64,000 bases of DNA from Paramoeba atlantica (GCA_977017575.1 CDRNVI010000002.1:434001-498000), one strand, 5' to 3'. Positions 51,231 to 63,112 are shown, numbered from the stretch's first letter. The notes: generated by a model not told the origin, from the letters alone. Translations and numbers: made by a program.

Positions 51231-51485
51231 AGAAGGCGGCTCGGTGGGATGAAAAGGCAGCGCGGCGGGAGGCGAAGGCAGCGTGACGGGGGGAGGAGAC
51301 GGAAGCGCGGCGGGAGGGGGAGACGCGGCGGGCGGAGAACGCGGCGCGGCTGGGGGCGCAGCCGCAGGAGATGGCGTCGCGGGCAGCGGCAGAGGATGTT
51401 TTTTCTTGCGCTTTGTCTCCGGAAGAGGCAAAATCACAGGTGCTACACCTGCTTCTTTCGCCTTGGCGCGCGTAAACACGCCCAT
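51231..51485 (-). pseudogene. CRE-like N-terminal ORF piece, subtype B (copy C20)
   Basis: Starts MGVFTRAKAKEAGVAPVILP, then KRKKK and a long Ala/Pro/Ser-rich stretch, as in C2 and C19. Upstream on the minus strand is CTTGTTGTTTTATTTTACTA, the spliced-leader-like remnant plus pyrimidine leader. The frame ends at the junction with the 51119-51230 fragment. It may be the displaced N-terminus of C12. Confidence 0.6.
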
Positions 51486-51869
51486 CAAGTGTAGAAAGTA
51501 GTAAAATAAAACAACAAGAATGGTTGCGCCATACTTACAATAGATTTGAAGAAAGAAGAGCGTACAATGCCCGCCGGCCATATCAGCATATAATAGGAAA
51601 AAAGCAGAAAAGGCCGGATTAAAACTCAAATCAGAATTTTGAGGTGTAGCATACTTCTTATTCTACATATAAATGCTTCAATTACTTTCACAAGTTCTCA
51701 TTATCGTATGATGATGATGTATATTTATACGAAGATTTTTTTTTTTGGGTGTGCACCCCCCTAGGCCCACCGGAAGCCTACCCACTTTTCATATGGATTT
51801 TCATCATATAAAAATCCATTTCTAAAGAAAATCCATTTCTAAAGAAAATACCTTTCTTTCTTAAGCAAA
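51486..51869. other. AT-rich flank, no gene seen
   Basis: Contains the leader of C20 and, further right, a short duplication (AAAATCCATTTCTAAAG, twice at 51805-51850). No coding frame with homology. Confidence 0.5.
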
Positions 51870-52529
51870 AAGGATTTGAAAAACGCATTCAATTCTCCGT
51901 CGCGGGATGAAATCGCTAAGGCTGTTTTTGCTTTCCACGGCCTCCGAGGGTTTTATCGTCTTTTTAATGCGGAATACAGGAATCCGTCAGAGCTCCTCTA
52001 TTATGGCAGTGAGGGTCGGTTGAACAGCATTATAAAAAATGCGGCGGGAGTACGCCAAGGATCTCCTTTGTCCACAATTTTCTTCTGCGCTTTCCTCCAA
52101 CCCATTCTTGAAACCCTCGCCTCTGAATTCCCGGCTCTACGGATCTATGCCGATATCAGCATTGCGTCAACCGAGCCGGAACTTATCGCAAAAGCTTACT
52201 TCCGCCTAAGGGAACTGCTGCTCGAGAAACGAGTGGATATGGCCCCTCAAAAGTGTGTCTGGTTCGAAGGAACACAAAAAATCCCTCTTCCGAATCCATT
52301 ACAAGGAGCTGGCGTGGCAACTCAAGCACAAGCGATAAAGGTTCTGGGGGCTTTTGTTGGAGAACCAGACATCGTAAGTGAGAAGCTTCTGCAAAAGCTC
52401 GAAAAGCACCAAACTATCTTCCGTCGTCTACAGCTTCTGGGGGCAAGCAACGTTTCTCTCCTCCTCCTATCACGCTGTGTCAACGTGCGCCACAGATATC
52501 ACATTCGCGTGCACCACCCAGACACATCA
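51870..52529 (+). pseudogene. CRE-like copy, probably C7 piece 4 (RT palm)
   Basis: Begins KDLKNAFNSPSRDEIAKAVF, exactly the stretch expected after C7 piece 3, then AAGVRQGSPLSTIFF, LRIYADISIAS (the YxDD box is shortened by three codons), VLGAFVGEPD and RHRYHIRVHHPDTS. It is cut at 52529 by C14. The link to piece 3 across 15.5 kb is inferred from order and strand. Confidence 0.7.
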
Positions 52530-53317
52530 TATATATATAAGGCTTGCGCGACTTTGCAAGCTGTGTAATATTTCGTATTATGATATAAAAACTAATGAGC
52601 TGATTTATAGACTGAAAGGGTCTTAACAAATATATTATCGGAATTACTAATGTGAACACTATTGTGGTATTCTTGATTTATCGTGTATTCAAAATTCACC
52701 GTTAAAGATTTCCTATTTTTTTTTAACGCACCTCGCTAACGGCATTCAACTGGTATTCACAGGGCCGTTTCATCTCCATCGACCGGTGCCAAGTATTTCC
52801 TAAATTGAGACATTGCGACCGAACCATTCAGTTCTTGCAATTGCAAAGCGAAATCCTGGTGAATCTTATCGCGTGCCAGTCCACATGCATCTGCAAGAGC
52901 CGACAATAATTCCTTGGTGTTTGGATGCATGGCGCCTCCAGAAAGCATGGGAATGCACAAAAACTGCTGTTTCGGAATTAAGCTCGACACGACGTACCGG
53001 TTAATCTTACGCTTGATAGCGTCTCGCATGAGAATTGCGCCGCTGCGTTTGATGTTGGATTGTGAAAGCTCGTGTATGACGGTAAAATCATAAAAGATGT
53101 CCCCGTCTGCCCAATGGATGACTAAATCTGGCCCGGAATGGTGGAATGAACCAGATCCGCAAGTCCTTTGGTGTGACGCTTTATTTTCACCGTCAACAGT
53201 GGTACCGCACTTTCCGCAGGTGTATGTCGCGAATTGTCTAGGTTCGAGCTCGCAGGGAATGCCGGCCTTAATACATAGCGCATAGAGTTGACGCACCATT
53301 CTGTTGTGTTTTGTGGT
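52530..53317 (-). mobile_element. CRE-like insertion, subtype B, 5'-truncated (copy C14)
   Basis: Inserted in the preceding RT with a short shared ATCA at each side; removal restores HHPDTSLHLTRQFDS. It encodes the end of the protein (52757-53317: TKHNRMVRQLYALC, HSGPDLVIHW, IFYDFTVIHELSQSN, LQLQELNGSVAMSQFRKYL). The 3' UTR contains GGCTTGCGCGACTTTGCAAG, a hairpin also at 53491. About 690 bp are practically identical to C17. Confidence 0.85.
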
Positions 53318-53482
53318 ATCATTGCACCTTACGCGACAATTCGACTCCAGGGTATCAGATACGCTACAGACGTGGTTTGGAGAACTCACAGCAGAACAAC
53401 TTTCTTGGGCACGCCTTCCCCTCAAAAAAGGCGGGCTTGGACTTCCTCCCTCAGAACCTCTTCGAGAGGCAGCCTACACTCG
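53318..53482 (+). pseudogene. CRE-like copy, probably C7 piece 5 (RT thumb)
   Basis: Reads LTRQFDSRVSDTLQTWFGEL, SWARLPLKKGGLGLPPSEPL, REAAYT, continuous with 51870-52529 once C14 is removed. It is cut again at 53482 by C15. Confidence 0.8.
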
Positions 53483-54650
53483 TTTATATAAGGCTTGCGC
53501 GACTTTGCAAGCTGTGTAATATTTCGTATTATGATATAAAAACTAATGAGCTGATTTATAGACTGAAAGGGTCTTAACAAATATATTAATCGTTCGAATA
53601 ATAATAATAATATATAATAATACATCACACATTTTTTTTTGTGTGTGACTAAGTACCTATGCATTTTTTTTTTATGCATTTGGGGATTTAATCCTTTTGT
53701 TTATGTTTTTATTATGTTCTCAATGATCACATAACCGTATATATGCATTTGGGGATTTAATCCCTTTGTTTATGTGTTGGACTAATGCAAGCAACATTCG
53801 ACGTTTACATTTCTTCAATTCTGCTCCTCTCCATGATGACTTAAGTATTTTTTCAGCTGCGAGAGAGCGACTGCTCCGTTTAACTCTTGGAGCTGTAAAG
53901 AGAAGTCTTGTACTGTCTGCTCACGACTGACGCCGCACAGATCGGCCAATGAATGAAGGAGTGCCTTGGTGTTGGCATGCGCAGCACCTCCGGACAACAT
54001 TGGAATGCATTCGAATTGGTTGTCCGGAATCAAGCCTGAGTTGACGTACGAGTTTCGCTTCCTAGTGATTGTATCCTTCATCAATCGGGCGCCTGTCTTG
54101 TGCAGGTGTGATTGCGACAATTCGTGGACAATTGTGAAATCATAGTACATCACCCCTTCGGCCCAGTGTATGGCTAAATCTGGTCCTGATCGATGAAAAC
54201 CTTTTGATCCACATACTCTCTGATGCTCAGTTTTACGATCGTAGTCCACCTGCTCTGCGCACGTGATACATTTAAGGGAAACAAAGCCTCTAGGTTCAAG
54301 TTCGCATGGCACCCCTGCTTTCGTGCTTAGATCGTACAGCCGCTTGACCATGTGATGGTGTTTCATTGTTGAATTGTTTCCGGTACATTGGACGCATCCC
54401 GACACGTGCGTTATCGCATTTTTTGATGATAGTAACATTTGACAACCGGGACAATTTAGATGATCCGGCAAGCGGGGATGCGCAATGTCAAATCGCGGCA
54501 TGATCGCTAGTGTAAAATGGCGTGGAGATACGAGCCGTGTGCTGGAAGTCAACCAGGTGTAATTACCTTTTTGGCTTGTTGCGCGGATTATTGCTGCCTT
54601 TTGCTTATCTTTCATAAGTTCGCTCCGTGCATTTTGACTTTCAATCACGC
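53483..54650 (-). pseudogene. CRE-like insertion, subtype B, 5'-truncated (copy C15)
   Basis: Coding part 53815-54650: IIRATSQKGNYTWL, LAIMPRFDIAHPRLP, CPGC...H...GCVQC, GFVSLKCITC...H...C, FHRSGPDLAIHW, MYYDFTIVHELSQSH, LQLQELNGAVALSQLKKYL. The 5' end is truncated before the RT thumb, next to the stop of G2. The 3' UTR (53483-53814) begins with the same 105-bp hairpin module as C14, then differs, and has a 34-bp repeat (TGCATTTGGGGATTTAATCC, twice). Confidence 0.8.
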
Positions 54651-54660
54651 ACACGCTTGG

Positions 54661-55037
54661 CTAGACAGGGAGATGCCGCTTGCAACATTTGTGACCGCAC
54701 GTGCTTTTGTTCTTGTGTTTACATTCCTCTTGCTTATGCTCTGATGCAACTTCAACTACGCTTATGTTTACATTGGGTAGTTCAAAAATTGTCTCTTGCG
54801 TTAACAGCGATATGTTGCTCTTTGACGCGTGAGATGCCAGTCTATCAACCAATTCATTGCGAATGTTTCCACAGTGAGCCCTGACTTTGATGACTAGAAT
54901 TGTGTGCGCTTTCAGTATGTGTTTGGCTTTGGCCCCAATTGTACGCAACAGATCAACGTTCTCTAAATCAGAATATCCATCCAGTTGATATGCTGTGCGC
55001 CAATAATGCCAGAATTTCCAAACATATTCAGAGTCTA
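54661..55037 (-). pseudogene. G2 RNase H C-terminal part and Cys/His tail
   Basis: Reads YQLDGYSDLENVDLLRTIGA, then VIKVRAHCGNIRNELVDRLA (last RNase H boxes). The tail EECKHKNKSTCGHKCCKRH is rich in Cys, His and Lys and may be a zinc-binding or RNA-binding end, as ingi/L1Tc proteins often have one. Confidence 0.75.
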
Positions 55038-55630
55038 TCCGGAGTATTCTAATATTTTAAGGGTAACAACCCGAAAGGGAAATTATGATTGGCTTAAATC
55101 GGAGGTCCGCTTCGTTCCCTCACATGCCTTTGAAATACCAGTTATGGCACGACTTGGAATTCCTCACCCAAGAATCCCAGCAACGATCCTATGTCCAGGT
55201 TGTAAGACTTTGCTGAACAATAAGACTGCTTTGGTACATATCCCAGGGTGCGCTCAGTGTTCGGGGCAGAACGCTACCGTGAAGCACAATCGTCTCGTCA
55301 AATACCTCTTTGACCTAAGTCAAAAGTCAGGGATACCTTGCGAACGTGAACCTAGGGCCTTCAGTTCCTGGAAGTGCGCCACATGTAAAGTGGCTGTGAA
55401 TCCGGAAAACAGGGGAATTCATGAGAAGACATGCTCAGGGCGGCAGTTGTTCAGGTCAGGCCCTGACCTGGTGATTTATTGGTCAACAGGCGAACTGTTT
55501 TACGACCTTACAGTGATTCACGAGCTTGCGCCGTCGAACATTAGTAAGACATGCGCGAACCTGGCAAAAGAAGCAATAAAACGGAAGCATCAAACATACG
55601 TAGAATCAGGAAAGATCCCTGACGTAGCTT
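55038..55630 (+). pseudogene. CRE-like fragment, subtype B (copy C16)
   Basis: Reads ILRVTTRKGNYDWLKSEVRF, MARLGIPHPRIP, CPGC...H...GCAQC, AFSSWKCATC...H...C, LFRSGPDLVIYW, LFYDLTVIHELAPSN, ending GKIPDVAF where the T-run of C17 begins. It starts precisely at the GAGTCTA target duplication. Its expected 3' remainder is not on the other side of C17. Confidence 0.8.
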
Positions 55631-57316
55631 TCCTTTTTTTTTTTTTTTTACAAATATATTATCGGAATTACTAATGTGAACACTATTGTGGTATTCTTGA
55701 TTTATCGTGTATTCAAAATTCACCGTTAAAGATTTCCTATTTTTTTTTTAACGCACCTCGCTAACGGCATTCAACTGGTATTCACAGGGCCGTTTCATCT
55801 CCATCGACCGGTGCCAAGTATTTCCTAAATTGAGACATTGCGACCGAACCATTCAGTTCTTGCAATTGCAAAGCGAAATCCTGGTGAATCTTATCGCGTG
55901 CCAGTCCACATGCATCTGCAAGAGCCGACAATAATTCCTTGGTGTTTGGATGCATGGCGCCTCCAGAAAGCATGGGAATGCACAAAAACTGCTGTTTCGG
56001 AATTAAGCTCGACACGACGTACCGGTTAATCTTACGCTTGATAGCGTCTCGCATGAGAATTGCGCCGCTGCGTTTGATGTTGGATTGTGAAAGCTCGTGT
56101 ATGACGGTAAAATCATAAAAGATGTCCCCGTCTGCCCAATGGATGACTAAATCTGGCCCGGAATGGTGGAATGAACCAGATCCGCAAGTCCTTTGGTGTG
56201 ACGCTTTATTTTCACCGTCAACAGTGGTACCGCACTTTCCGCAGGTGTATGTCGCGAATTGTCTAGGTTCGAGCTCGCAGGGAATGCCGGCCTTAATACA
56301 TAGCGCATAGAGTTGACGCACCATTCTGTTGTGTTTTGTGGTAGCGTTAATCCCAGAGCATTTAACGCATCCGGACACGTGAGCAATTGCGCTGCTGGAG
56401 GTGAGGAGAACGTGGCACCCAGGACATTGTACCTTCGATGGTAGCAACGGATGCTCTATTCCGAAACGGGGCATTATCGCCAACGTGAAAAGTCGCGAAG
56501 GAATGAATTTGGTGCAAGCGGTGAGCCAATTGTAATTCCCTTTCGCACTGGCCACACGAATGATATCAGCCTGACCCTTGTCTTTCATCAAAGACTCGCG
56601 CACTGCATTGTGGTGGACTTCTTCCGTAACCGCTTCATCAGTGAGAGGTCGTTGGCTGGAGAGCGAGTTCAGCGCTGGCAAATCCATTAGAGTAGCGGGA
56701 GCTGAAAGATGAATTGGTCGCTCCATAGCTGCTCGTTTGGATTTGAAGAACGCTGCTTCGCGAATCGGTTCAGTTGGGGTGAGCCCGAGTCCTCCTTTCT
56801 TCAGTGGTAGCCTCATCCATGATATTTGGTCTTCGTTGAGGTTCCCGAACCATGAACATAGCGTGTTTGCCACCTGGGAATCAAACTGCCGACTGAGTTC
56901 CAAAGACGCATCAGGATGATGCACGCGTATGTCGTACCTGTGACGCATATTCACGCAGTGCGATAGTAAAACGATAGAGACGTTGCTGGCCCCCATGTGC
57001 TGTAGGCGCCGGAAAGCTGCTTGATGCTTCACAACTTTTTGGACTAATTTTTCGCTAACGCTTTCTTTCTCTCCGACGAAGGCCCCCAAAATTTTGGTAG
57101 CCCGGCTTTCGGATAAAACTCCCGCCTCCTGCAAGACGTGCGGAATGGGGATTCTTTCGATGCCTTCAAACCAGACGCATTTTGTTGGGGATAATTCCAC
57201 TAGCTTAGCAGTCAATAAAACTCGAAGACGGTTGTAAGCGTTGGCAATTAGTTCTGAGTCCTTTGATGCGAAGCTGATGTCGTCGATGTAGGCGTATATG
57301 CGAAGTGCCGGGAATT
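55631..57316 (-). pseudogene. CRE-like insertion, subtype B (copy C17)
   Basis: The 3' end has a 16-18-base A-run (T-run on plus). The coding part 55782-57316 is open without a break: IYAYIDDISFAS at the 5' truncation point, FVGEKES, GGLGLTPTEPIREAA, MPRFGIEHPLLP, CPGC...H...GCVKCSG, QFATYTCGKC...H...C, FHHSGPDLVIHW and IFYDFTVIHELSQSN. It lacks the hairpin module seen at the 3' end of C14 though the rest is practically identical, so two 3' ends were used. Confidence 0.85.
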
Positions 57317-58910
57317 AACTGAGATTAAAAGCACTGTACGGGTTTTTGTCAAATGGTGTACTCGCTCAGAACAACCCCAACAGCAGAACTACAGGACCTC
57401 TGCAAACGCTTAGATGATGCTGTCCAACATACCACTGAACATTTCTTTCGTCCTCTGAGCGATAGGGCCGGACGCCAGGCACAACGCGAAAAGCGGTACG
57501 GGGGGTTGGGGCTCCGGTCAGCGGAGGAACACTCGAGTTCCGCATACGTGGCCTCCGTCGCTTTCGCCTCAGACAAGGACCAATGGGACCCGGCGGATGC
57601 CAAGGGGTTCACCCAAGCTGTACAGGAGGTCAATAAACGCGCCGGGACAACTGTGGTACAACAATGTGGATTAATACCGAAAAGTCTCGCATTGTCGACG
57701 GACTCTCCTTACTCAAATAATAACGAGCAGGAATCTAGCCAAGAGCTCGTAATCCCTCGCCAGCGTGATCTTAGTCATGCCATCGCCTCCCGCGAATTTC
57801 GGGAGGCCTTTTCTCGTGCCGATCTCCGAACGAGGGCCAGATGGATATCGGAAACGGGAGAAGGGGCCTCGGAGTGGGCTTTCGTAATCCCCTCTAAGAA
57901 AAACGGCTTGGCCTACACACCAACTGAATTTCGTACTCTTGTGCAGTGGTGGCTCGGAGACGCTATTTATCCGGCTTCCCGGCCATGTCCTATGGAGAAA
58001 TGCGCCCTGCCACTTGACCCCGAGGGTGATCACGCACTGGTATGCAAGTGCGGGCACGGTATCATAGCACGACACAACGCTATAGCGGGACAGTTCTCCT
58101 CAGAATGCGCGAAAGCTGGGTTTACCCCGCGGCGAGAAGTGAGCCTGGGGAACACGGGTCCTGGGGGCGCCCTCACTAGGCCAGGGGACGTCTTCCTCTC
58201 TACTTTCGACGTAGGCCAGTCTCTTGTATTAGACTTCGCTGTCACTCATGTTCAGCAGCCAAAGTATACGGACTTAGTCCGTGATGCTAACTGGGTGACG
58301 GCGGGGTCTTTTGCGGAGCGCTACGCAACGGAGAACAAGAAGAAACAAAGAGAGGAAGCAGACGCAGCGCGTCACAAGTTTGGCGCTATGGTGGTGGAGT
58401 CATACGGGGCATGGTGCCCCAGTGCCTTCGCGATACTCAAGGAAGTCTCCACTTCCCGGGCAGCGTACTCCGGGGGCACGCTCTCGAAGGGGGAAGCACT
58501 ACACCAACTGGTGACGACACTAAACGTCGCCCTAATGAGGGCACAAGCTCGTATGCTCGTATTGCGGCTGCCTACATCATCCCCCGACGCGATTATTAAT
58601 GGATACGGAATTGAAGAGTAATGTTCATGCGAAATGGGTTTTCTACTCGCGAGCTCAACCGGTACGAGCTGGGATTTAATTGTGGGGGGTAGGGCAAAGT
58701 GTGGGGGGGATAGAAAAAACCCCCGGGTGTTTTTACCTTTCGGGTGTCACTTTTTCACTGCATTTCTCTTCAGGGAGGCGGCTTCGTGGGGGGAAATTGT
58801 TTGCTAGTTTGGGGTGGGCTGATTGCTTGTGGAAGGAGGAAAAACTAAGAAATTTACATACATTCATATCCCCCCCAAAAAAGATTAAAAAAAAAAAAAA
58901 AAAAAAAAAA
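57317..58910 (+). mobile_element. 5'-truncated LINE with a different RLE (N1)
   Basis: Ends with a 24-base poly(A) (58887-58910) directly before the GAGTCTA target duplication in G2. The 3' UTR is 58622-58886. GC-richer than the CRE copies. The protein (57353-58621, open throughout) has YGGLGLRSAEEHSSSAYVAS, a C-x4-C...DPEGDHALVCKCG...RHN knuckle and RPGDVFLS followed by LVLDFAVTHV, an RLE of the kind found in R2/NeSL/Hero-like LINEs. This is a lineage distinct from CRE. RT is lost by truncation. Confidence 0.8.
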
Positions 58911-61668
58911 GAGTCTACGTGGATAACGCATATTTGAGATCTCTGTTGTCCGATTGACAATGCCCTGGAAAACGCACACAATTCTGCACGCGAAGACGTG
59001 TTATTCACAGAGTCCAGTTTTACGCTTTCTTGGAGTACGCAGCTCCCACCCTGAAACAGGGCGACGCCTGCCCCACTGACGTACAAAGTTCCCGATTTTT
59101 GCACGGAACCATCGCAATACACGTGTGTCAAATCTCCTTCAGGCCATACTGCGACACTTTCTTCCTGAAATTGGAGTCTAGCCCATTTGTCATGTTCGTT
59201 GATTCTTGTGCTTAGTATGCGATGAGCATTGTGTGCTTTACTAATGTAAGGTACGTAAGTTGGTGCATCATCAAGTTTGGTTTTCAGATTGGCTACAAGA
59301 GAGCGCCACAGTTCCCTGTTCGAAGCTGCTTCGCTCATCTCCAAAATGTCGATGCCCAAATCATCAGCGCAGATCTCAGAAAGAGACTTCTTTCTCGCAT
59401 TTTCTTCCACATTCCAAAGAATTAGTTCTTGAAATGGCGAGTCGTGCCGCAATAAATGTCCTACAAGCTTTGCCCTGCTGACGCGTAACTGCGTAGAAAA
59501 CTTGGAGTCGCCTCTATACAGCGCAGATGTCGGTGTATTTTCGTGCCCGTTCCATAGTGGTGTGCCTGTTGCTAAACGTCTCATCTTATTTACCTCGACA
59601 TCCGTTTCTCTCAGTTCGGTTAGTGTCGGAACAAGCGACGCTGATCCGTATGACAACACACTTCCGACAAGGGCTTCGAACAATCGCAAGCGAAGCAGAA
59701 CATTTATATGGTGATTCCAGAGAGGCTTAAGTCTGTGAAAAGCTTTCCATGCAAGTTTCACGCGTTCTTGGAGAGTGAGCGACGAAGTATGCGCATATTT
59801 CATGTGTCCTAGATATTTATACGCCTCCACATAAGGTATAAGGCCGTGCTCCGGTAAATAAATATCACCGCTTTCATTTAATTTCTTGCCGACGCCCATC
59901 CATGCTGTCTTTGTAGTTCCTATATTGAGCTTCATGCCCGCCTTCGCTGCTTCATTCATTAATGACAACATCATGTCCTGTAGAGTTTCTCGCGAACCAG
60001 CGAAAAGGGCAACATCATCGGCGTAATCGATGTCTGTGAGGCGCATAATTTGTCTTCCTCTGCTTTTCGTTCCAGATCGAAATAAGGTAAGTCCAAAATT
60101 TGGGTACTGCATACTCTCATGTAGCAATCTATCCAAGCACATGACAAAGAGAAACGGGGCCAGAACATCACCCTGCAACACCCCAGACGAGATGTTAAAG
60201 TTATCCGTGTTTCCAAAAGGTGATCTCACAAAGCCTACAGGTGAAGCGTAAGGTGCGAGTATCATTCGGCTCAATATGGGCGGTACAGAAAAGGCCTTCA
60301 AGGCTTCCGCAATTGCATCATGTGAAATGGATGGGAAGGCGCTTTTAAAGTCGATGAAACCTATGAAAACATCCTGTGGTCCCCGTAGTGCTTTTCGAAC
60401 AACTTCGGTCAATATCGCCTGGGCTCCGACCGCCGATCTCAAGGGTCTAAATCCCAACTGGTTGCATCTTAGTTTAGGGTCGATTTCCGGCTGAAGCCTA
60501 TTCAAAATCATGCGGTTCATCACCTTTACGACATGATTAATTAAGCATATTGCCCTCCAATTGCTCAGCTCTGAAAGATCACCCTTTTTAGGTATCGGAA
60601 CATGGATGATCTCATTCCACGAATGAGGCATATGCCCGGTGTGATAAACTCCGTTTACAAGCTTCAAAAGCATGTCAGCAAAAGGTGCACTTTCAGAAAG
60701 AGCATTGTAGGCCTCAATTGGTATTCCATCCGAGCCAGCTACCCTTCCTTTTGTTATTTGCGTTATTGCTAATGTCATCTCATCTTGGGAAAACGCATCA
60801 TCACAAATTCGAATTCCTTCAACTGGCTCGAAGTGCGGCCTGCCTTCAGACATCTTATAGGTATCGCTGAAGTGTTCTCTCAGCTTTTTGAGCTTCGTCT
60901 TCGTCGAACGTTCTTCCATGTGCAGAGTCTGGCGTTCGTCGCCAATAACGTCTCTTATCATTTTCCACGCTCCACGCGGACGTTTCTTGAAGTTCTCCTC
61001 CAGTGTGGCACATTCTTGTCGAATAAGCTTCAAGGTTATTTCCTCATGATCCTCTACGAACTCTTTGAATTTTTGTTTGTTCCTCGCGATATGATACAAA
61101 GCTTGGAGATTGGCCGGCTTATCATCGCTTACTGGTGTATCAAAAGTGAGGTTCGTCTCGCCTGCCAAATCAATCTCCAAGCATTTCTTGGAGTTATTAA
61201 TTATTGTGCTAACGCGAATCCAGAGTTCATCGACTTCCTGAGGCGTGTGCATTTCGTTACTCATGAGAGAAGTGTCCTTTAAGATTTCGGTCGCTTTCTC
61301 GACGAATTGTTTTCGAAAGTGTGAGTTGCGCAAAAGAAACCAAAGAGGACGACGATCTCTTTCTTTTCTGGAAACTTTCCACTTAATTTTAATGCTAGCA
61401 TCGACGGCACAGTGACGAGTGCGTGTAGGAGCTACTACTACCCGATGTCGACGCACAGATGAGGCAAACCGACGATTCACGAGGATATGATCCAGCTGCT
61501 TTTTGAAACCGTTAGGGAACTTGTATGTCCACTTCCTCGATGCTGGGCATACCTCGTGAGCCGACACTGCATCCAAATTCATAAGAAGTTTCCGGAAATT
61601 TCGATATGCTGCAATTTTTTCTTTTACTCCTTTGCATCTTGTCAAGGGTGCATTGAAGTCTCCTGCAA
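58911..61668 (-). pseudogene. G2 end of APE, reverse transcriptase, RNase H first part
   Basis: QLDHILVNRRFASSVRRH ends the APE. RT boxes: PIPKKGDLSELSNWRAICLI, QLGFRPLRSAVGAQ, VFIGFIDFKSAFPSISH, SSGVLQGDVLAPFLFVMCLD, DYADDVALFAG, YLGHMKYA. RNase H: HVYCDGSVQKS, SSRAELCAFSRAL, VIHVDS, continued at 55037. Open over about 915 codons without a stop. It differs from G1 across its length (a separate subfamily). Confidence 0.9.
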
Positions 61669-62159
61669 GTACAGGGGAAATTTTTTATGATTTCACCGTA
61701 ATTCATGAATTAGCGCCATCGAACCTAGGTACAAACTGTGCAAAGCTGTTTCGTGATGCCATCAAACGAAAGCATGACACTTACGTCCGACCCGGCACAA
61801 TTCCTGAGGACATGTTCAGATGCATTCCAATGCTGTCAGGGGGGGCGCTTCACCACAACACGAAGTCCCTTCTGAGTGCTCTAGCAGATGCGTGCTGTCT
61901 CCCCCGGAAGCAAGTACACCTCGAATTTCAGCTCCACCTGCAAGAGTTAAATGGGGCCGTTGTGCATTCACAGCTGAGGTCTTTTCTGGAGAAGGATAAG
62001 GGTGCCGCAGAGTTGGGAATTTAGAGTTGGATATCCATGGTCAAAAGAGAATCCGAACTTCTAATCGATATTAGAAGCTAAGTCAGACTGCATAATTTAC
62101 AAAAAGGAAAACATATGATCTACTCAGTGGGTATTAAACATATTATTATAAGAGTTTTC
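61669..62159 (+). mobile_element. CRE-like insertion, subtype B, severely 5'-truncated (copy C18)
   Basis: Target duplication CCTGCAA. The coding part (61672-62024) reads TGEIFYDFTVIHELAPSNLG, IPMLSGGALHHNTKSLLSAL and FQLHLQELNGAVVHSQLRSF with a normal stop. The 3' UTR is 62025-62159, with a TCTAATCGATATTAGA palindrome and no long A-run. Small and intact at both ends, so probably young. Confidence 0.85.
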
Positions 62160-63112
62160 CCTGCAATGAGTTTTAGAGCACTCCTATTCGAGGTGAAAAT
62201 ATCTATCACTTTTGCAGCAAACTGAGTAACGATATCTTCTTCTGCTGTTGCCGTTGGAGCGTAAACGTTGAAGATTGCTATTTTGCACGACCGCGTACGA
62301 TGATGCCCTATCATTATTCGATCTGTTGCTCTCCGCACATCGGATAATGGAAATCGGCTGATCATTAGCATTCCTCCGTATCCGTTATCTGCGCTGCTGA
62401 AATATAAGAACCTGGTCGAGCCTAGCATGATTGAACGGTTGACTAGTGGGGTGCTAGTGTTCAAACGAGTTTCTTGCACGCAGCAAACATCCACGCTGCG
62501 TAATTCCAGCATGCGCAGTAGTAATTTTAACCTCCCACTCGAACGCAGAGAAATTTTATCGCAGCCCTGTAAATCTAACGTGGTTGTGTTGAGTGTCATT
62601 ATGCATAGGTCCTTTTTCCTGGCAATAGCTGAGTTCTTTAAGTTCTCCTTGGAGCCGAGTTTGCCACGCTCAGTCTCCTTGCAAGAGAAATACCGACGTT
62701 TCCTCCTTCTTACTCGATCTTTCCTCCTCCGATCTGTTGTCCGCACGCGACCACCGCTGATCACGACCCTCATATCAAGTGGAGGAAAGGGAAATTGTCG
62801 TCCAGGTGTCCGATCATAACCAATCCACCATCCTCCCTGAACTCTCTTCTTAATCACGATTCCCTCCCACAACACCAGCTTCGCCGCATACGTCATATGC
62901 CACACGACAGCAATGCGAGCACCGGGGGAGCAAGAAAGAGACATCTGGTAAAGTCCTCTTGCGCGAAGTTTTGCCACAGTCTCTTCACACCGAGGAGGTA
63001 GAAAAAGACTGCCCCGACCCAACCTGGCGCACTTGAGCTTCTCAACTGTAGCCGAAAAACCAAATGAACCGGAGGCCTTCGCTTCTTTCACAGTATTTTC
63101 AGATTCAGTCAT
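62160..63112 (-). pseudogene. G2 N-terminus and APE endonuclease first part
   Basis: ATG at 63112 gives MTESENTVKEAKASGSF. A basic region (RRKDRVRRRKRRYF) precedes APE boxes CIMTLNTTTLDLQG, DVCCVQETRLNTS, YGGMLMISRF, IFNVYAPTATAEE and KLIAG, continued at 61668 by DFNAPL. No break seen. Confidence 0.85.

Larger units (their letters stand above)
54661..63112 (-). mobile_element. ingi/L1Tc-like LINE G2, interrupted by a chimeric block and C18
   Basis: Pieces at 62160-63112, 58911-61668 and 54661-55037 form one frame. C18 has the duplication CCTGCAA (61662-61668, 62160-62166): KLIAG joins DFNAPL. The block 55038-58910 has GAGTCTA (55031-55037, 58911-58917): IHVDS joins EYVWKFWHYW. Order APE, RT, RNase H as in G1. 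The protein ends at the stop at 54661 directly beside C15. Confidence 0.85.
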
